Positions 16,348 through 25,560 are shown, counted from the stretch's first letter. The stretch: 64,000 nucleotides of DNA from Defluviitaleaceae bacterium (GCA_009779755.1 WRDO01000015.1:1-64000); one strand, 5' to 3'. Notes: a model not told the origin generated them from the letters alone. Numbers and translations: made by a program.

Positions 16348-19300
16348 ATGGGTAAGTATCAAATAAGGTATTCGTTTATCGCGGTCGCGTTGGTTATCGT
16401 TACGTTGCTTGTGGTGATCCCGCTTACGGCTGTGCATATGCTCACGGGGGCATATGACGACCAAATACGTAACGATACCGCTAAGACGTCCCTCTCAAAG
16501 CAACAGGCGGTGCGTGCCTTTTTGGACGGCGTATACAACCTGTCCTATGAACTTGCGCAAAGCCCCGCGATCCTGTCGATGGACGGTGAGCTCCAGCAGC
16601 CCGTCCTCACCGACGCGGCGGCGCGTAACGATTACATAGAGTTGTTTTTTATTACGGGGACGGACGGGATGCAAACGGCCCGCTCGGAGGGGGTCTTGAG
16701 CAACAGGAGCGACCGTTTTTGGTTTAGGTATATGATGGAGCACAAGCGGCCGTTCATTTCCCAGTCTTATTATTCCGTATACACGGGTATGCCGTGCGTC
16801 TCGATTTTTATCCCCATGATCAAGGATGGGGAAATGGTGGGCATCTTCGGCGCGGATATCAACTTAACTTACCTTCAATTTCTGGTCAGTCAAACCGCCG
16901 ACAGCTCAAGCGGGCAATATTCATTCATCATCGACGGCGACGGGATCATCATCGCGCATCCGGAGGATGCCTTCCTGACGAGGCATATCAATTTCAAATC
17001 GTTGGTTCACACCATCCCCATGCAGGATAATACCGGCAGTGTTATCCACAACCCGGACGGGACCGTCGCTTCGGAAGAGCGGCCCTTCGTCATCTCCGAT
17101 GAATTTCGGACCGTGATCGATGCCGTTATGGACGGCCAAAGCGGGTTGACGATCGTCACCGAGGAAGGCATGGCCTACTACGTAAGCTATAAACCCGTAA
17201 CGCTGCCCGGTTATTCCGATTCGTGGTCGATCATCACGCTGCAAGACAGGGCCGCCGCCATGGACGTTATCAATCGGCTGGTCTTCCGTATTTTATTGAT
17301 CATCACGTCCATCATCGTTTTGTTTGTCGCCTTAACCGTCGTGTTTTACAAATCCCTTTTCAACACGATGGATTCCCTTGAAAACGCCAAGAACGAAACC
17401 GAAAAACAATTATTCAGAATAAATTTGGTGACCAAGGCGACCAATATCGGCTTGTGGTACATGGAGGTAAATAACGAGGACCCGTTAAACCCCGACAATA
17501 CGATCGCGTGGACCGACGGGTTCCGATATTTCCTGGGCTATAAAGACGAAAACGACTTCCCCAACCGGGTCAGCAGTATCAGCAAATGCATCCACCCGGA
17601 GGATAAGGATCGTATCCTGACCATACTTGCGGAGCATTTGTCGGACAAGACCGGGAAAACACCCTTCGACGTCGAATACCGCTTAATTAAACATAGCGGT
17701 GATTGCGCTTACGTCCGCGATACCGGGGAGACGATCCGCGACGAAGCGGGCAACGCCATCTACGCAGCGGGCGCGATCAGGGACATCACGGAAACAAAGA
17801 ACCTGCTGCATAAGCTGGAAACCGAACGCTCCATGCTGCAGACGATGTTCGATTCCATACCCGACCTTATATTCTGCAAGGACATGGATTCCAAATATAC
17901 GCGTTGCAACCAAAGCCTGTTGAAGTATTTTCATTTGGAAATGGATCAAATCATCGGTAAGGACGACGAAAACGGCCTGAGGGTATCCGAAGAGATCGCA
18001 CATATGTACAGAGCCATGGACCGCAAGGTCATTGACGAAAACAAAGCCATTTTATACGAATCGCCTATCCCCGCTCCGGACGGGACCGCACGCATTTTCG
18101 AAACGAGCAAAACCCCCCTGTTATTAAACGGTGAGGTTACGGGGATATTGGGCATTGCCCGCGACATTACGGAGCGCAAGGCATGTGAGGACGCCGCCGA
18201 AAGCGCCAACAAAGCGAAAAGCGCGTTCTTAAGCACCATGAGCCACGAAATCCGCACGCCGCTTAACGCGATCTTGGGCATTACCGAAATCCAACTCCAT
18301 AACAAAGATCTCCCCCCGAATATGCGGGAGCCGTTCGATAAAATATATGCCTCGAGCGAAATGTTGCTCGGTATCATCAACGACATACTTGACCTTTCCA
18401 AGATAGAAGCCGGCAAGATGGACCTTCATGTGGACAAATACGAGATCGCCAGCCTTATCAGCGACACCGCGCAGCTTAACATGATGCGCATCGGCAGCAA
18501 GAGGATCGATTTCGAGTTGCAAGTCGATGCGCATATGCCCGCGTTCCTTTCGGGCGACGAGCTGCGCATCAAACAGATATTAAACAACCTGCTTTCCAAC
18601 GCGTTTAAGTATACGACGGCGGGTACGGTAAAGCTGACGGTATCGGCGGAGTCGGGTGAAACCGGCGACGATTCGGTGATCCTTGTCGTGAACGTAATTG
18701 ACACGGGGCAGGGTATGACGAAGGAGCAGGTTGATAACCTTTTCAGCGAATACGCCCGCTTTAACGAAAAAGCCAACCGTACGACCGAAGGTACGGGATT
18801 GGGTATGACCATAACGCAAAACCTGCTCCGCTTGATGGGCGGGAGCATCACCGTGGAAAGCGAACCGAACGTAGGCTCCGCGTTTACCGTACGTTTGCCC
18901 CAAGGTCGGGTAAATTCCGATACGCTGAGCAAGGAATTGGTGGAAAATTTGCAACAGTTCCGCAGCAGCAGCCGCGCGCAAATGAAACGGGTCCAAATCA
19001 CGAGGGAACCGATGCCCTACGGTAAAATATTAATCGTGGACGATATGGAAACAAATATTTACGTCGCCAAGGGTCTCCTCAAACCGTATGATTTGACGAT
19101 CGATGCAGCCGACAGCGGATTCGCTGCGATCGAAAAAATCAAAGAAGGCAAAACATACGACATCATCTTCATGGACCATATGATGCCGCTCATGGATGGG
19201 ATCGAAGCGACGAAAAAGCTGCGCAAAATCGGATACACCCAACCCATCGTCGCCCTGACCGCAAACGCCGTGGCAGGCCATGAAAATATATTCTTAAATA

Positions 19301-20049
19301 ACGGCTTCGACGATTTTATCTCCAAGCCGATCGACATCCGCCAAATGAATATGCTGCTCAACAAGTTTATCCGCGACAAACAACCGCGCGACGTAGTAGA
19401 GGCAGTCATGGACACGGAAGCAACGACAAGCGGCCCGCCTGCCGACGTACCCGCCGCCACGCTGTTCTCGAACAAAGCGGTAAACGGATTGGACATAAAA
19501 AAAGGCCTCGAACAATACGGAGGCGATGAAAATATATACCTGAAGATTCTCCGCTCGTATGTAAGCAGCGTCCGTAACATGCTCGATATCGTCAGGGCGT
19601 TCGACGAAGGGGATGTTGACGGTTACAGGATAAGGGTCCACGGTATCAAGGGCGCAAGCTACGACCTGTCCGCCGACCCCATCGGTAAAATGGCCGAAGC
19701 CCTTGAACGCGCGGCAAAGGACGGTGATATACCTTTTATCCGTGAAAACAATCCGCCGTTTATAACCGCCGCCGATCATTTCATCCACGATATAGAAGGC
19801 GTGCTTTCGGCAATAAAAGCGGAAAACCCCAAACCCTTGACAGACAAACCGGATACGGTTGAATTGGCAAAAATCATAGCCGCTTGTGAAATGTATAACA
19901 TGAAGCGCGCGGAGGCGGCGATGACGGAAATCGAACGATTCCAATATGAAACGGACAACGACCTCGTGGATTGGCTGCGCGGCAATATCGATATGATGAA
20001 TTACGCCCGAATCGTGGAAAGGCTTTCCGCTTACCTTGCCGATAAGTAA
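16348..20049 (+). CDS. Hybrid sensor histidine kinase (dCache-PAS-PAS-HisKA-HATPase-REC-HPT)
   Basis: A 1233-residue membrane kinase from the ATG at 16348 (AAGGGGGA upstream). Order: TM1 (about 8-30); extracellular dCache-like ligand domain to about 310; TM2; two PAS domains; HisKA with phospho-acceptor H633 in SHEIRTP; HATPase with NLLSNAFKY, DTGQGM and GTGLGM; receiver with D943 in FMDHMMP; HPT with H1098 in VHGIKGAS. The dCache domain usually senses small molecules outside the cell. The following gene is a protein of two receiver domains only, a likely phosphorelay partner. No DNA-binding response regulator is nearby. Confidence 0.92.
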   Translation: MGKYQIRYSFIAVALVIVTLLVVIPLTAVHMLTGAYDDQIRNDTAKTSLSKQQAVRAFLDGVYNLSYELAQSPAILSMDGELQQPVLTDAAARNDYIELFFITGTDGMQTARSEGVLSNRSDRFWFRYMMEHKRPFISQSYYSVYTGMPCVSIFIPMIKDGEMVGIFGADINLTYLQFLVSQTADSSSGQYSFIIDGDGIIIAHPEDAFLTRHINFKSLVHTIPMQDNTGSVIHNPDGTVASEERPFVISDEFRTVIDAVMDGQSGLTIVTEEGMAYYVSYKPVTLPGYSDSWSIITLQDRAAAMDVINRLVFRILLIITSIIVLFVALTVVFYKSLFNTMDSLENAKNETEKQLFRINLVTKATNIGLWYMEVNNEDPLNPDNTIAWTDGFRYFLGYKDENDFPNRVSSISKCIHPEDKDRILTILAEHLSDKTGKTPFDVEYRLIKHSGDCAYVRDTGETIRDEAGNAIYAAGAIRDITETKNLLHKLETERSMLQTMFDSIPDLIFCKDMDSKYTRCNQSLLKYFHLEMDQIIGKDDENGLRVSEEIAHMYRAMDRKVIDENKAILYESPIPAPDGTARIFETSKTPLLLNGEVTGILGIARDITERKACEDAAESANKAKSAFLSTMSHEIRTPLNAILGITEIQLHNKDLPPNMREPFDKIYASSEMLLGIINDILDLSKIEAGKMDLHVDKYEIASLISDTAQLNMMRIGSKRIDFELQVDAHMPAFLSGDELRIKQILNNLLSNAFKYTTAGTVKLTVSAESGETGDDSVILVVNVIDTGQGMTKEQVDNLFSEYARFNEKANRTTEGTGLGMTITQNLLRLMGGSITVESEPNVGSAFTVRLPQGRVNSDTLSKELVENLQQFRSSSRAQMKRVQITREPMPYGKILIVDDMETNIYVAKGLLKPYDLTIDAADSGFAAIEKIKEGKTYDIIFMDHMMPLMDGIEATKKLRKIGYTQPIVALTANAVAGHENIFLNNGFDDFISKPIDIRQMNMLLNKFIRDKQPRDVVEAVMDTEATTSGPPADVPAATLFSNKAVNGLDIKKGLEQYGGDENIYLKILRSYVSSVRNMLDIVRAFDEGDVDGYRIRVHGIKGASYDLSADPIGKMAEALERAAKDGDIPFIRENNPPFITAADHFIHDIEGVLSAIKAENPKPLTDKPDTVELAKIIAACEMYNMKRAEAAMTEIERFQYETDNDLVDWLRGNIDMMNYARIVERLSAYLADK

Positions 20050-20066
20050 TAAAAGGGGGTATCACC

Positions 20067-20858
20067 ATGGATCTTAAGAAAATCATCTATGTGGACGACG
20101 TTTACTACAGCTTGGTTACCATGAAGGAACGTTTTAAGAATAAGTTTGACGTTTATCCGGCCGAATCGATGGAAAAATTATTTGAGGTGCTGGAAAAGAT
20201 CACACCCGACTTAATACTGTTGGATATCAACATGCCGGAAGTAAACGGCTTCGACGTGATAAAGAAGCTGAAAGCCGACACCCGCTATACGAACATACCC
20301 GTTATTTTCCTAACGGCCCAACGGGATAAAAGAATCGCCCTTAAAGGCATGGCCTTGGGTGCGGTTGATTTCATAACCAAGCCGTTTTCCGCGGACAAGC
20401 TGATCGAATGTATCCAATACCACTTGGATATGGAGGTACAGGACACCGATAAGCCGATCATCCTCTCCATTGATGATAACCCCAGTATTTTACATGCCGT
20501 CAGTTCATTGTTGGAGGACGATTATACGGTTTATACGTTGCCCGAAGTGAAAACCGAGCAGGTGCTGACCGAGCTCCTTAAGAAGATAACGCCCGATTTA
20601 TTCCTCTTGGATTACAACATGCCCGTACTCAACGGGTTCGAGTTAGTCCCCATCATACGCAAATTACCCGACCATGAGGATACGCCGATCATTTTCCTGA
20701 CGTCCGAAGGAACGGTGGACCATATATCCACGGCCGTTTATTTGGGCGTTTGCGATTACATCGTTAAACCGATCGATAAAGCGGTGTTCCGCGAGAAAAT
20801 CGCCGCGCACCTGACCGATTTTATCGTACGGCGGCGGATACGTTCGCTTAACGACTGA
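20067..20858 (+). CDS. Response regulator with two receiver domains and no output domain
   Basis: A 263-residue protein of two tandem REC domains. The first (about 1-125) has the acidic pair in IIYVDD, phospho-Asp in LILLDINMP and Lys in FITKPF. The second (about 128-255) has ILSIDD, LFLLDYNMP and YIVKPI. Both keep the phosphorylation residues. AAGGGGGT precedes the ATG, 17 bp after the kinase stop, so the two genes form an operon. Without an HTH or enzymatic domain it may relay or sink phosphate, or act by protein contact as CheY does. Confidence 0.9.
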   Translation: MDLKKIIYVDDVYYSLVTMKERFKNKFDVYPAESMEKLFEVLEKITPDLILLDINMPEVNGFDVIKKLKADTRYTNIPVIFLTAQRDKRIALKGMALGAVDFITKPFSADKLIECIQYHLDMEVQDTDKPIILSIDDNPSILHAVSSLLEDDYTVYTLPEVKTEQVLTELLKKITPDLFLLDYNMPVLNGFELVPIIRKLPDHEDTPIIFLTSEGTVDHISTAVYLGVCDYIVKPIDKAVFREKIAAHLTDFIVRRRIRSLND

Positions 20859-20885
20859 AAATAAGCGACGAAAACAGGATAACGC

Positions 20886-20925
20886 AAAAATCCGCCCGCT
20901 TGACAAAACAAACGGACGGATTTTT
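20886..20925. terminator. Bidirectional terminator
   Basis: AAAAATCCG...CGGATTTTT with an extra CCG/CGG pair and a 14-nt loop separates the plus-strand kinase operon from the minus-strand DUF1659/DUF2922 genes. T-runs exist on both strands. Confidence 0.88.
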
Positions 20926-20933
20926 ATTCGACT

Positions 20934-21161
20934 TTACGCCGCGGGCGGGCTGATAATCGATTGGCTCACCACGGACACTCGTCGGGTACGCAACAGCTCC
21001 ACGAGCGCGCCGATATTCACGTCAAACGGGTTGGCGTTGATGATCATATCCGCCGCGGTATTAACTATGGATGGCGTCAAACCGGCTCTGGGGTTGGCAA
21101 CCGACATGATACGGTTTTTACCGCCGGTAGTGCTGAACGTCATTTGCAGGGTTTCCTTCAT
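20934..21161 (-). CDS. DUF2922-family small protein (copy 2)
   Basis: A 75-residue protein starting MKETLQMTF, with the family pattern of a beta-hairpin, an NPRAGLTPSIVNTAADMIINANPF middle and a C-terminal strand RRVSVVSQSII. DUF2922 proteins are small cytoplasmic Firmicutes proteins without known function, usually encoded next to a DUF1659 protein. AAAGGAGGTGA lies before the ATG. It is the last of four short genes with near-identical ribosome sites. Confidence 0.8.
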   Translation of the reverse strand: MKETLQMTFSTTGGKNRIMSVANPRAGLTPSIVNTAADMIINANPFDVNIGALVELLRTRRVSVVSQSIISPPAA

Positions 21162-21214
21162 AACTTTTCACCTCCTTTCCTTTTTAATGGGATGCGGTTA
21201 CGGGGTTTTCGCTT

Positions 21215-21391
21215 TTACCATACCGAGAACACTTGGATTTTAACCACTTTCGCTTCGTCGGTTTGGAACGCGTTGACTTGTTTCGCCAAGGCGTACAGCG
21301 CGGCGTCGCTTGCGGTACGGTCGAAACGGCGGAACGTATATTGGCCGGACGGGTTATACCGGAGCACGAGATTCGTGGAATCTAAGTTCAT
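21215..21391 (-). CDS. DUF1659-like small protein (copy 2)
   Basis: A 58-residue protein (MNLDSTNLVLRYNPSGQYTFRRF..., ending KIQVFSVW). I use the ATG six codons into the track ORF, since the first ATG overlaps its own AAAGGAGGTG ribosome site. The DASDAALYALAKQVNAFQ-like helix matches the DUF1659 pattern of alternating strand and helix. It is paired with the DUF2922 gene 53 bp downstream. Function unknown. Confidence 0.7.
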   Translation of the reverse strand: MNLDSTNLVLRYNPSGQYTFRRFDRTASDAALYALAKQVNAFQTDEAKVVKIQVFSVW

Positions 21392-21435
21392 TTTTTCACC
21401 TCCTTTCATTTGGATGGGGTACCGTTACTTACGGC

Positions 21436-21657
21436 TTACGCTACGTTCGTACGGGTGGTCGCGATGATTTCCATGCTGTGGATGGACGCCGGGCGGCCGA
21501 ATTGCGTGACGATTACGCCGCCTGCGATCATGGCCTCCATAGCCGCGCGTGCCTGCGGTTCGGTAATATCGTGACATGCGCGCGGGATGGTGATGCGGAT
21601 ACGTTCGTTGGTATCGGATACGAACTGGAGCACCGCACTGTTGGCTACTGCGTTCAT
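21436..21657 (-). CDS. DUF2922-family small protein (copy 1)
   Basis: A 73-residue protein with NSAVLQFVSDTNERIRITIPRAC followed by ITEPQARAAMEAMIAGGV, the DUF2922 arrangement. It is divergent in sequence from the 20934 copy but has the same length and layout. AAAGGAGGTGA precedes the ATG. It is second in the four-gene run. Confidence 0.72.
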   Translation of the reverse strand: MNAVANSAVLQFVSDTNERIRITIPRACHDITEPQARAAMEAMIAGGVIVTQFGRPASIHSMEIIATTRTNVA

Positions 21658-21699
21658 TGGTTCACCTCCTTTCCTGTTGGATTTTTACTTACTTGCGGA

Positions 21700-21900
21700 T
21701 TACGCTTCCGCCAGCTCTTGGGTTACGGTCAGGTAACCGTTGCCCACCGGTACGCCGCGAAGGGCCCCTATCGCATCCAAAAACAACTCGGCTTGCGACA
21801 TAATGATGTCGGGCCTGATACGTTGGAAGATTTGGATGGTTTCGTCCTGAAGGTTGGTTACCCGAAGGGACGCGCCGAGGGTTTTGCTCGTTACTGCCAT
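21700..21900 (-). CDS. DUF1659-like small protein (copy 1)
   Basis: A 66-residue protein (MAVTSKTLGASLRVTN...), a typical DUF1659 beginning, then an IMSQAELFLDAIGALRG helix. It is the first gene of the tandem DUF1659-DUF2922-DUF1659-DUF2922 run on the minus strand. AAAGGAGGTGA lies before the ATG. No function is known for the pair. Confidence 0.72.
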   Translation of the reverse strand: MAVTSKTLGASLRVTNLQDETIQIFQRIRPDIIMSQAELFLDAIGALRGVPVGNGYLTVTQELAEA

Positions 21901-22044
21901 GATTTCACCTCCTTTCCGTGGTTAACTCGAAGCCGAAGGTGGATACGCGTTGCGCCCCGCCCGGTTCGGTGAAGCCACTATACCCGCTTTGCCCGCAACA
22001 ACCCGACTGACAAAGTCTGAGGATTTGACCGATTTTTACCCATC

Positions 22045-22082
22045 AAAAAAGCCCGCTTTTTGAAAGCGGACTTTATTTTTTG
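22045..22082. terminator. Terminator after murI
   Basis: AAAAAAGCCCGCTTT and AAAGCGGACTTTATTTTTT form a strong hairpin with U-tracts on both strands. It ends the ddl-murI transcript just before the DUF1659 operon. Confidence 0.88.
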
Positions 22083-22097
22083 TTTATTATTAAAAGA

Positions 22098-22886
22098 TTA
22101 TTTAAAATTGATTTTGCTTGCCTTGCACGGAATTCCCAAGATTTTTTCCGCGATGGGGCCGAAGATTTCCGGTTTACCGCTTGCATAATATTCGTGTAAG
22201 GGGGGGCCGGATGAATCGTTAAGCAAGCCCCCTTCCCTTAAGCGTTCGGCTGTTTTTTTCGCGGTTTCGTCCGCGAGGTCCACGAAATACACGTTCGGAA
22301 GGACTTCGCCCAATACATCCGTCAGCAAGGGGTAATGCGTACACCCCAACACCAGCGCATCAATGTTGCCCCGCCAATCACGGAGGTAGGTCTCCGCCGC
22401 CCATCGCGTGACCGCGGACGCAAAAAGCCCCCACTCCGCCATAGGCGCAAACAAGGGGCAAGCGCGCGATTTTATATTGATATCGGGATACGCTTCGCGC
22501 AGCAACCGCGCGAACAACCCTTTCCTGACCGTAGCCACCGTAGCGATAAAACCCAAACGTTGATTCGCCAATCGTTCCACGGCCGCCACACCCGGGCGGA
22601 TCACGTCCACCATGGGTATGTCGGGGTTTTCGGCGATTAACGCCTCGTAAGCCGTGGAGGACGTCGTACCGCAAGCCAACACGACGGCCTTTACATCTTT
22701 ATTTAACAAAAAGCGTACGATTTGACGGCTGTACGTGAGCAACGTTTCCGCCGAAAGCCCGCCGTAGGGCGCGCGCGCCGTATCGCCTACATATATGATA
22801 CGTTCGTTGGGCAAATGCTCGCGCAGCGCACGTACCACGGTCAAGCCGCCCACACCCGAATCAAATACGCCGATGGGTCGGTTCAC
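22098..22886 (-). CDS. murI: Glutamate racemase
   Basis: Racemises L- to D-glutamate for peptidoglycan. From the GTG at 22886 the protein has 262 residues, beginning (M)NRPIGVFDSGVGGLTV. The two catalytic cysteines lie in LACGTTSST and LGCTHYPLL. The track ORF adds 17 residues that lie inside ddl; the GTG overlaps the ddl stop as GTGA, so translation is coupled. Together with ddl it forms a wall-precursor operon downstream of yihY-like. Confidence 0.95.
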   Translation of the reverse strand: MNRPIGVFDSGVGGLTVVRALREHLPNERIIYVGDTARAPYGGLSAETLLTYSRQIVRFLLNKDVKAVVLACGTTSSTAYEALIAENPDIPMVDVIRPGVAAVERLANQRLGFIATVATVRKGLFARLLREAYPDINIKSRACPLFAPMAEWGLFASAVTRWAAETYLRDWRGNIDALVLGCTHYPLLTDVLGEVLPNVYFVDLADETAKKTAERLREGGLLNDSSGPPLHEYYASGKPEIFGPIAEKILGIPCKASKINFK

Positions 22887-23920
22887 GGAAGAAGCTGCTC
22901 GATTAACGCCGTACGCGGCACGCCGCAATGCTCCCACAACTTTGCATACATACTGATGGATGTAAAACCGGGCAATGTATTGATTTCATTTAACAAGACT
23001 TTATTATCGGCGGTTACGAAAAAGTCCACGCGCGCCATACCGCGTCCGTCCACGGCGCGGAAAATTTCAAGCGCGTATTTTTGCAAGGTTGTGGTAACAT
23101 CTTCGGGCAGGTCGGCGGGGATCACTTCCTTTGAATTGGGTTTTTCATATTTGGCGGCGTAATCGTAGAACACGCCGTCGGGTATGATTTCCCCCGGGAC
23201 GCTGACCCTTGCCTCCATACCCTCACCCAATACGGCGAGTTCAATCTCGCGCCCTGCGATCGCTTTTTCGAAGATAACCTTGGGCCCGTGTAAAAGCGCC
23301 GTCGTGATCGCGGCTTCCAACTCTTTTCGGTTCTCCGTACGGGTAATCCCCACGGACGAACCCGAAGCGGCGGGCTTTACAAAGCAGGGATACTTTAATT
23401 TGGCGGCGATTTTACGCAGCGCGGTCTTTCGCTCTTCGGGGTTCTCCAAGGCTTCCTTTTTATATACCAGATATTCCCCTTGGGGGATTTTATGATGGTT
23501 CGCGATGATTTTGGTGAAGGATTTGTCCATACACACCGCGCTGGCCAATACGCCGCAACCCACGTACGGGATGCCCGCCAACTCACACAGACCCTGTATC
23601 GTCCCGTCCTCGCCGTTGGCCCCGTGCAGGATGGGGAACACGATGTCGACCGGGATGACCTTGGTTTTTTCCCCCACCATACGCAGCAACCCGCGGGTAA
23701 TACGGTCGGGGGAAAGCATCGCGGGCGTGCCGAATTTATCCCAATCGATGCCTTCTATATTGTCCAGCTTGCCGTCGTACATCAACCATTTGCCCTGCTT
23801 GGTAATATACACGGGGATTACGTTGTGGCCGCGTATCGCTCCGATAACCCCTTGCACGGACTTTACGGATATCTCATGCTCGGACGATACCCCGCCGAAC
23901 AGCACGCATATGTTTTTCAA
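22883..23920 (-). CDS. ddl: D-alanine--D-alanine ligase
   Basis: A 345-residue ATP-grasp ligase joining two D-alanines for the peptidoglycan stem peptide. Visible are the N-terminal NICVLFGGVSSEHEISVKS, FPILHGANGEDGTIQG, FVKPAASGSSVGITR, and ARVDFFVTADNKVLLNEINTLPGFTSISMY (ATP and Mg binding). The start codon is TTG with AAGGAGC upstream, which may reduce translation. It overlaps murI by 4 nt. Confidence 0.96.
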   Translation of the reverse strand: MKNICVLFGGVSSEHEISVKSVQGVIGAIRGHNVIPVYITKQGKWLMYDGKLDNIEGIDWDKFGTPAMLSPDRITRGLLRMVGEKTKVIPVDIVFPILHGANGEDGTIQGLCELAGIPYVGCGVLASAVCMDKSFTKIIANHHKIPQGEYLVYKKEALENPEERKTALRKIAAKLKYPCFVKPAASGSSVGITRTENRKELEAAITTALLHGPKVIFEKAIAGREIELAVLGEGMEARVSVPGEIIPDGVFYDYAAKYEKPNSKEVIPADLPEDVTTTLQKYALEIFRAVDGRGMARVDFFVTADNKVLLNEINTLPGFTSISMYAKLWEHCGVPRTALIEQLLP

Positions 23921-23983
23921 ATAAAAAGCTCCTTCCCGGTGGGGCGCCGCATCGGGCCCCGCGTTTTGTACGTTATCCGTATT

Positions 23984-24802
23984 TTACATGATATGCTTGT
24001 TGTTCGTAAATGATTTCCATAAGCGCGCGTTTAATTCGTTACCCACGAGTAAGATAACGCAAATCAGGTTTAACCATAATATGAGGATAAACACCCCCGC
24101 GATGCTGCCGTACACCGCCGGGTACTGCGTAAAGTTGGTAATAAAAAAGCCGAATACCGCCGAAGTAACGACCCAACCCGTAACCGTCAGCGCCGCGCCG
24201 AGCAAAACGTGGCGCAAACGCAACCTCACCGCGCAGGATAATTTATAGATCAACATGGTGACGAAAATCAAAACCGCAAGGGAACCGGTGATACGGATAA
24301 CATTAAACAAAAAAGTCGGCGCGTAAGGGAACAGCCACACCCATATCTCCGCGCCGAAAATCAAAGCCCCCGCCATAAATATAATGGAAGACGTAAACAT
24401 CAGCATCAACAGGAGGCTGAGCAGGACGTTTTTTACCAACCCCCGCGATTCCTCTATACCGTACGCCCGATTGGTACAGCGGATCACCGCGCGGAAGCCG
24501 TTGGTCGTGTTGTACACGGCAAAAAACAAACCCGTGGAAAGCAATCCCCGGCTTTGCGCCGTGCTGAGGCCGTATATAAACCCCTTCACCAGTTCGGCGA
24601 CGTCGGGCGGGAATATATCGGGTATATAACGCGTGACGGCGGATTCGTCCAATTGTAAGAAACCCACCCAAGCCATCAAAAAGATAAGGAACGGGAAGAA
24701 AGCGAGGAGCACGCGGTACGTCAGTCCCGCACCCCGCTCCAAAATTTCGTCGTCGCGGCATTTGCGTATGAGGTTGAGGATAAAGACAAATATAATAGAC
24801 AT
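23984..24802 (-). CDS. YihY/BrkB-family membrane protein
   Basis: A 272-residue protein with about six transmembrane helices, the N-terminal DDEILERGAGLTYRVLLAFFPFLIFL and the family stretch FAVYNTTNGFRAVIRCTNRAYG, then YGSIAGVFILILWLNLICVILLVGNELNA. The family was once called RNase BN in error; its role is unknown, possibly transport. There is no Shine-Dalgarno sequence at the normal distance; instead TATAAT lies 6 nt before the ATG. Confidence 0.9.
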   Translation of the reverse strand: MSIIFVFILNLIRKCRDDEILERGAGLTYRVLLAFFPFLIFLMAWVGFLQLDESAVTRYIPDIFPPDVAELVKGFIYGLSTAQSRGLLSTGLFFAVYNTTNGFRAVIRCTNRAYGIEESRGLVKNVLLSLLLMLMFTSSIIFMAGALIFGAEIWVWLFPYAPTFLFNVIRITGSLAVLIFVTMLIYKLSCAVRLRLRHVLLGAALTVTGWVVTSAVFGFFITNFTQYPAVYGSIAGVFILILWLNLICVILLVGNELNARLWKSFTNNKHIM

Positions 24803-24808
24803 ACGGGT

Positions 24809-24814
24809 ATTATA
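24809..24814 (-). promoter_or_regulatory. -10 element of a possibly leaderless yihY-like gene
   Basis: On the minus strand TATAAT is followed by six bases and then the ATG, so transcription would start at or beside the start codon. No good -35 is seen. The secG terminator lies directly upstream, so the gene needs its own promoter. Confidence 0.45.
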
Positions 24815-24827
24815 CCCCTTCGACCCG

Positions 24828-24881
24828 TAAAAAAAGCACCGTCTTCGATTCTTCCCTATAAGAAGAACCGTAGACGGTGCT
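24828..24881 (-). terminator. Terminator of secG
   Basis: On the minus strand AGCACCGTC...GACGGTGCT with additional inner pairing is followed by TTTTTTT. It lies 34 bp after the secG stop. Confidence 0.9.
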
Positions 24882-24914
24882 ATAACAAAAAACGCAAGGC
24901 TTAGTTAGGTGTTA

Positions 24915-25160
24915 TCAGATCAAGCAAAGCAAGACGGCGAAGATACCCAGCAATATGCCGCCGATCTTGGTCATCCGCTCCAGCGAGCCTTCCATTGAGC
25001 GGCTTTTATTCTTATCCCAGTAGGTATCCGACACGTTGCCCATACCCGCGATGGAACCCGCCACCCCGGCCGTACGCTTCTTTTGCAACAATATGGCGGC
25101 GACCAACGCCCCGCAACCCAAGAGATATAAAATGCTGACAATAATAAAAAGGATAGACAT
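24915..25160 (-). CDS. secG: Preprotein translocase subunit SecG
   Basis: An 81-residue protein with two transmembrane helices (about 3-24 and 60-80) flanking the SecG loop: LLQKKRTAGVAGSIAG, then DTYWDKNKSRSMEGSLERMTKI. It is the small subunit of the SecYEG export channel. I use the second ATG of the track ORF since GGAG lies 9 bp before it. It has its own promoter and terminator and is monocistronic; the usual rnr/smpB neighbours are absent. Confidence 0.93.
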   Translation of the reverse strand: MSILFIIVSILYLLGCGALVAAILLQKKRTAGVAGSIAGMGNVSDTYWDKNKSRSMEGSLERMTKIGGILLGIFAVLLCLI

Positions 25161-25210
25161 ACCAGTACGCTCCATTCATTGATTGTGCGGACACACCCGC
25201 AAGGAAGGAG

Positions 25211-25240
25211 AGTGTACCACAGGCGATTAGTAAAAGGCAA
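25211..25240 (-). promoter_or_regulatory. secG promoter
   Basis: On the minus strand TTGCCT, an 18-bp spacer, then TACACT with an extended -10 TGG, 51 bp upstream of the secG start. Confidence 0.55.
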
Positions 25241-25261
25241 GCGGTTTTGATGCAAAATTGT

Positions 25262-25468
25262 TTATTGCCCCGATGCCCGCAGTAACCCGTCGATATATCC
25301 GGCGACTTTGCTCCTGTTCGTTTCGGACATACCGAGAACTTTTTTATATATTTTATAGCTTGCATCCAATTCAAATTCCTTTTCCGTTATACGACCTTTA
25401 CTTAAATCACCCTTTTCAAAATCAATCGCTTCTTTTAATGATACCAAGGCTTCATCAAATACATTCAT
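25262..25468 (-). CDS. Small protein of unknown function (68 aa)
   Basis: A 68-residue soluble, mostly helical protein (MNVFDEALVSLKEAIDFEKGD..., ending SKVAGYIDGLLRASGQ). The N-terminus is reminiscent of small HTH antitoxin or regulator proteins, but no helix-turn-helix is evident and I do not assign it. AGAAGGTG lies just before the ATG. It is monocistronic between secG and a terminator. Confidence 0.5.
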   Translation of the reverse strand: MNVFDEALVSLKEAIDFEKGDLSKGRITEKEFELDASYKIYKKVLGMSETNRSKVAGYIDGLLRASGQ

Positions 25469-25531
25469 CACTGCACCTTCTTTTAAAAAGTATATGTTTC
25501 AACCATACGGGTGTCAATATAGAATAACCAT

Positions 25532-25560
25532 AAAAAAGCGGGGCCCGATTGAGACCCCGC
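25532..25560 (-). terminator. Terminator after the flagellin remnant
   Basis: On the minus strand GCGGGGTC...GGCCCCGC is followed by TTTTTT. It ends the long BMP/ABC/kinase transcript downstream of the flagellin tail. Confidence 0.88.
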
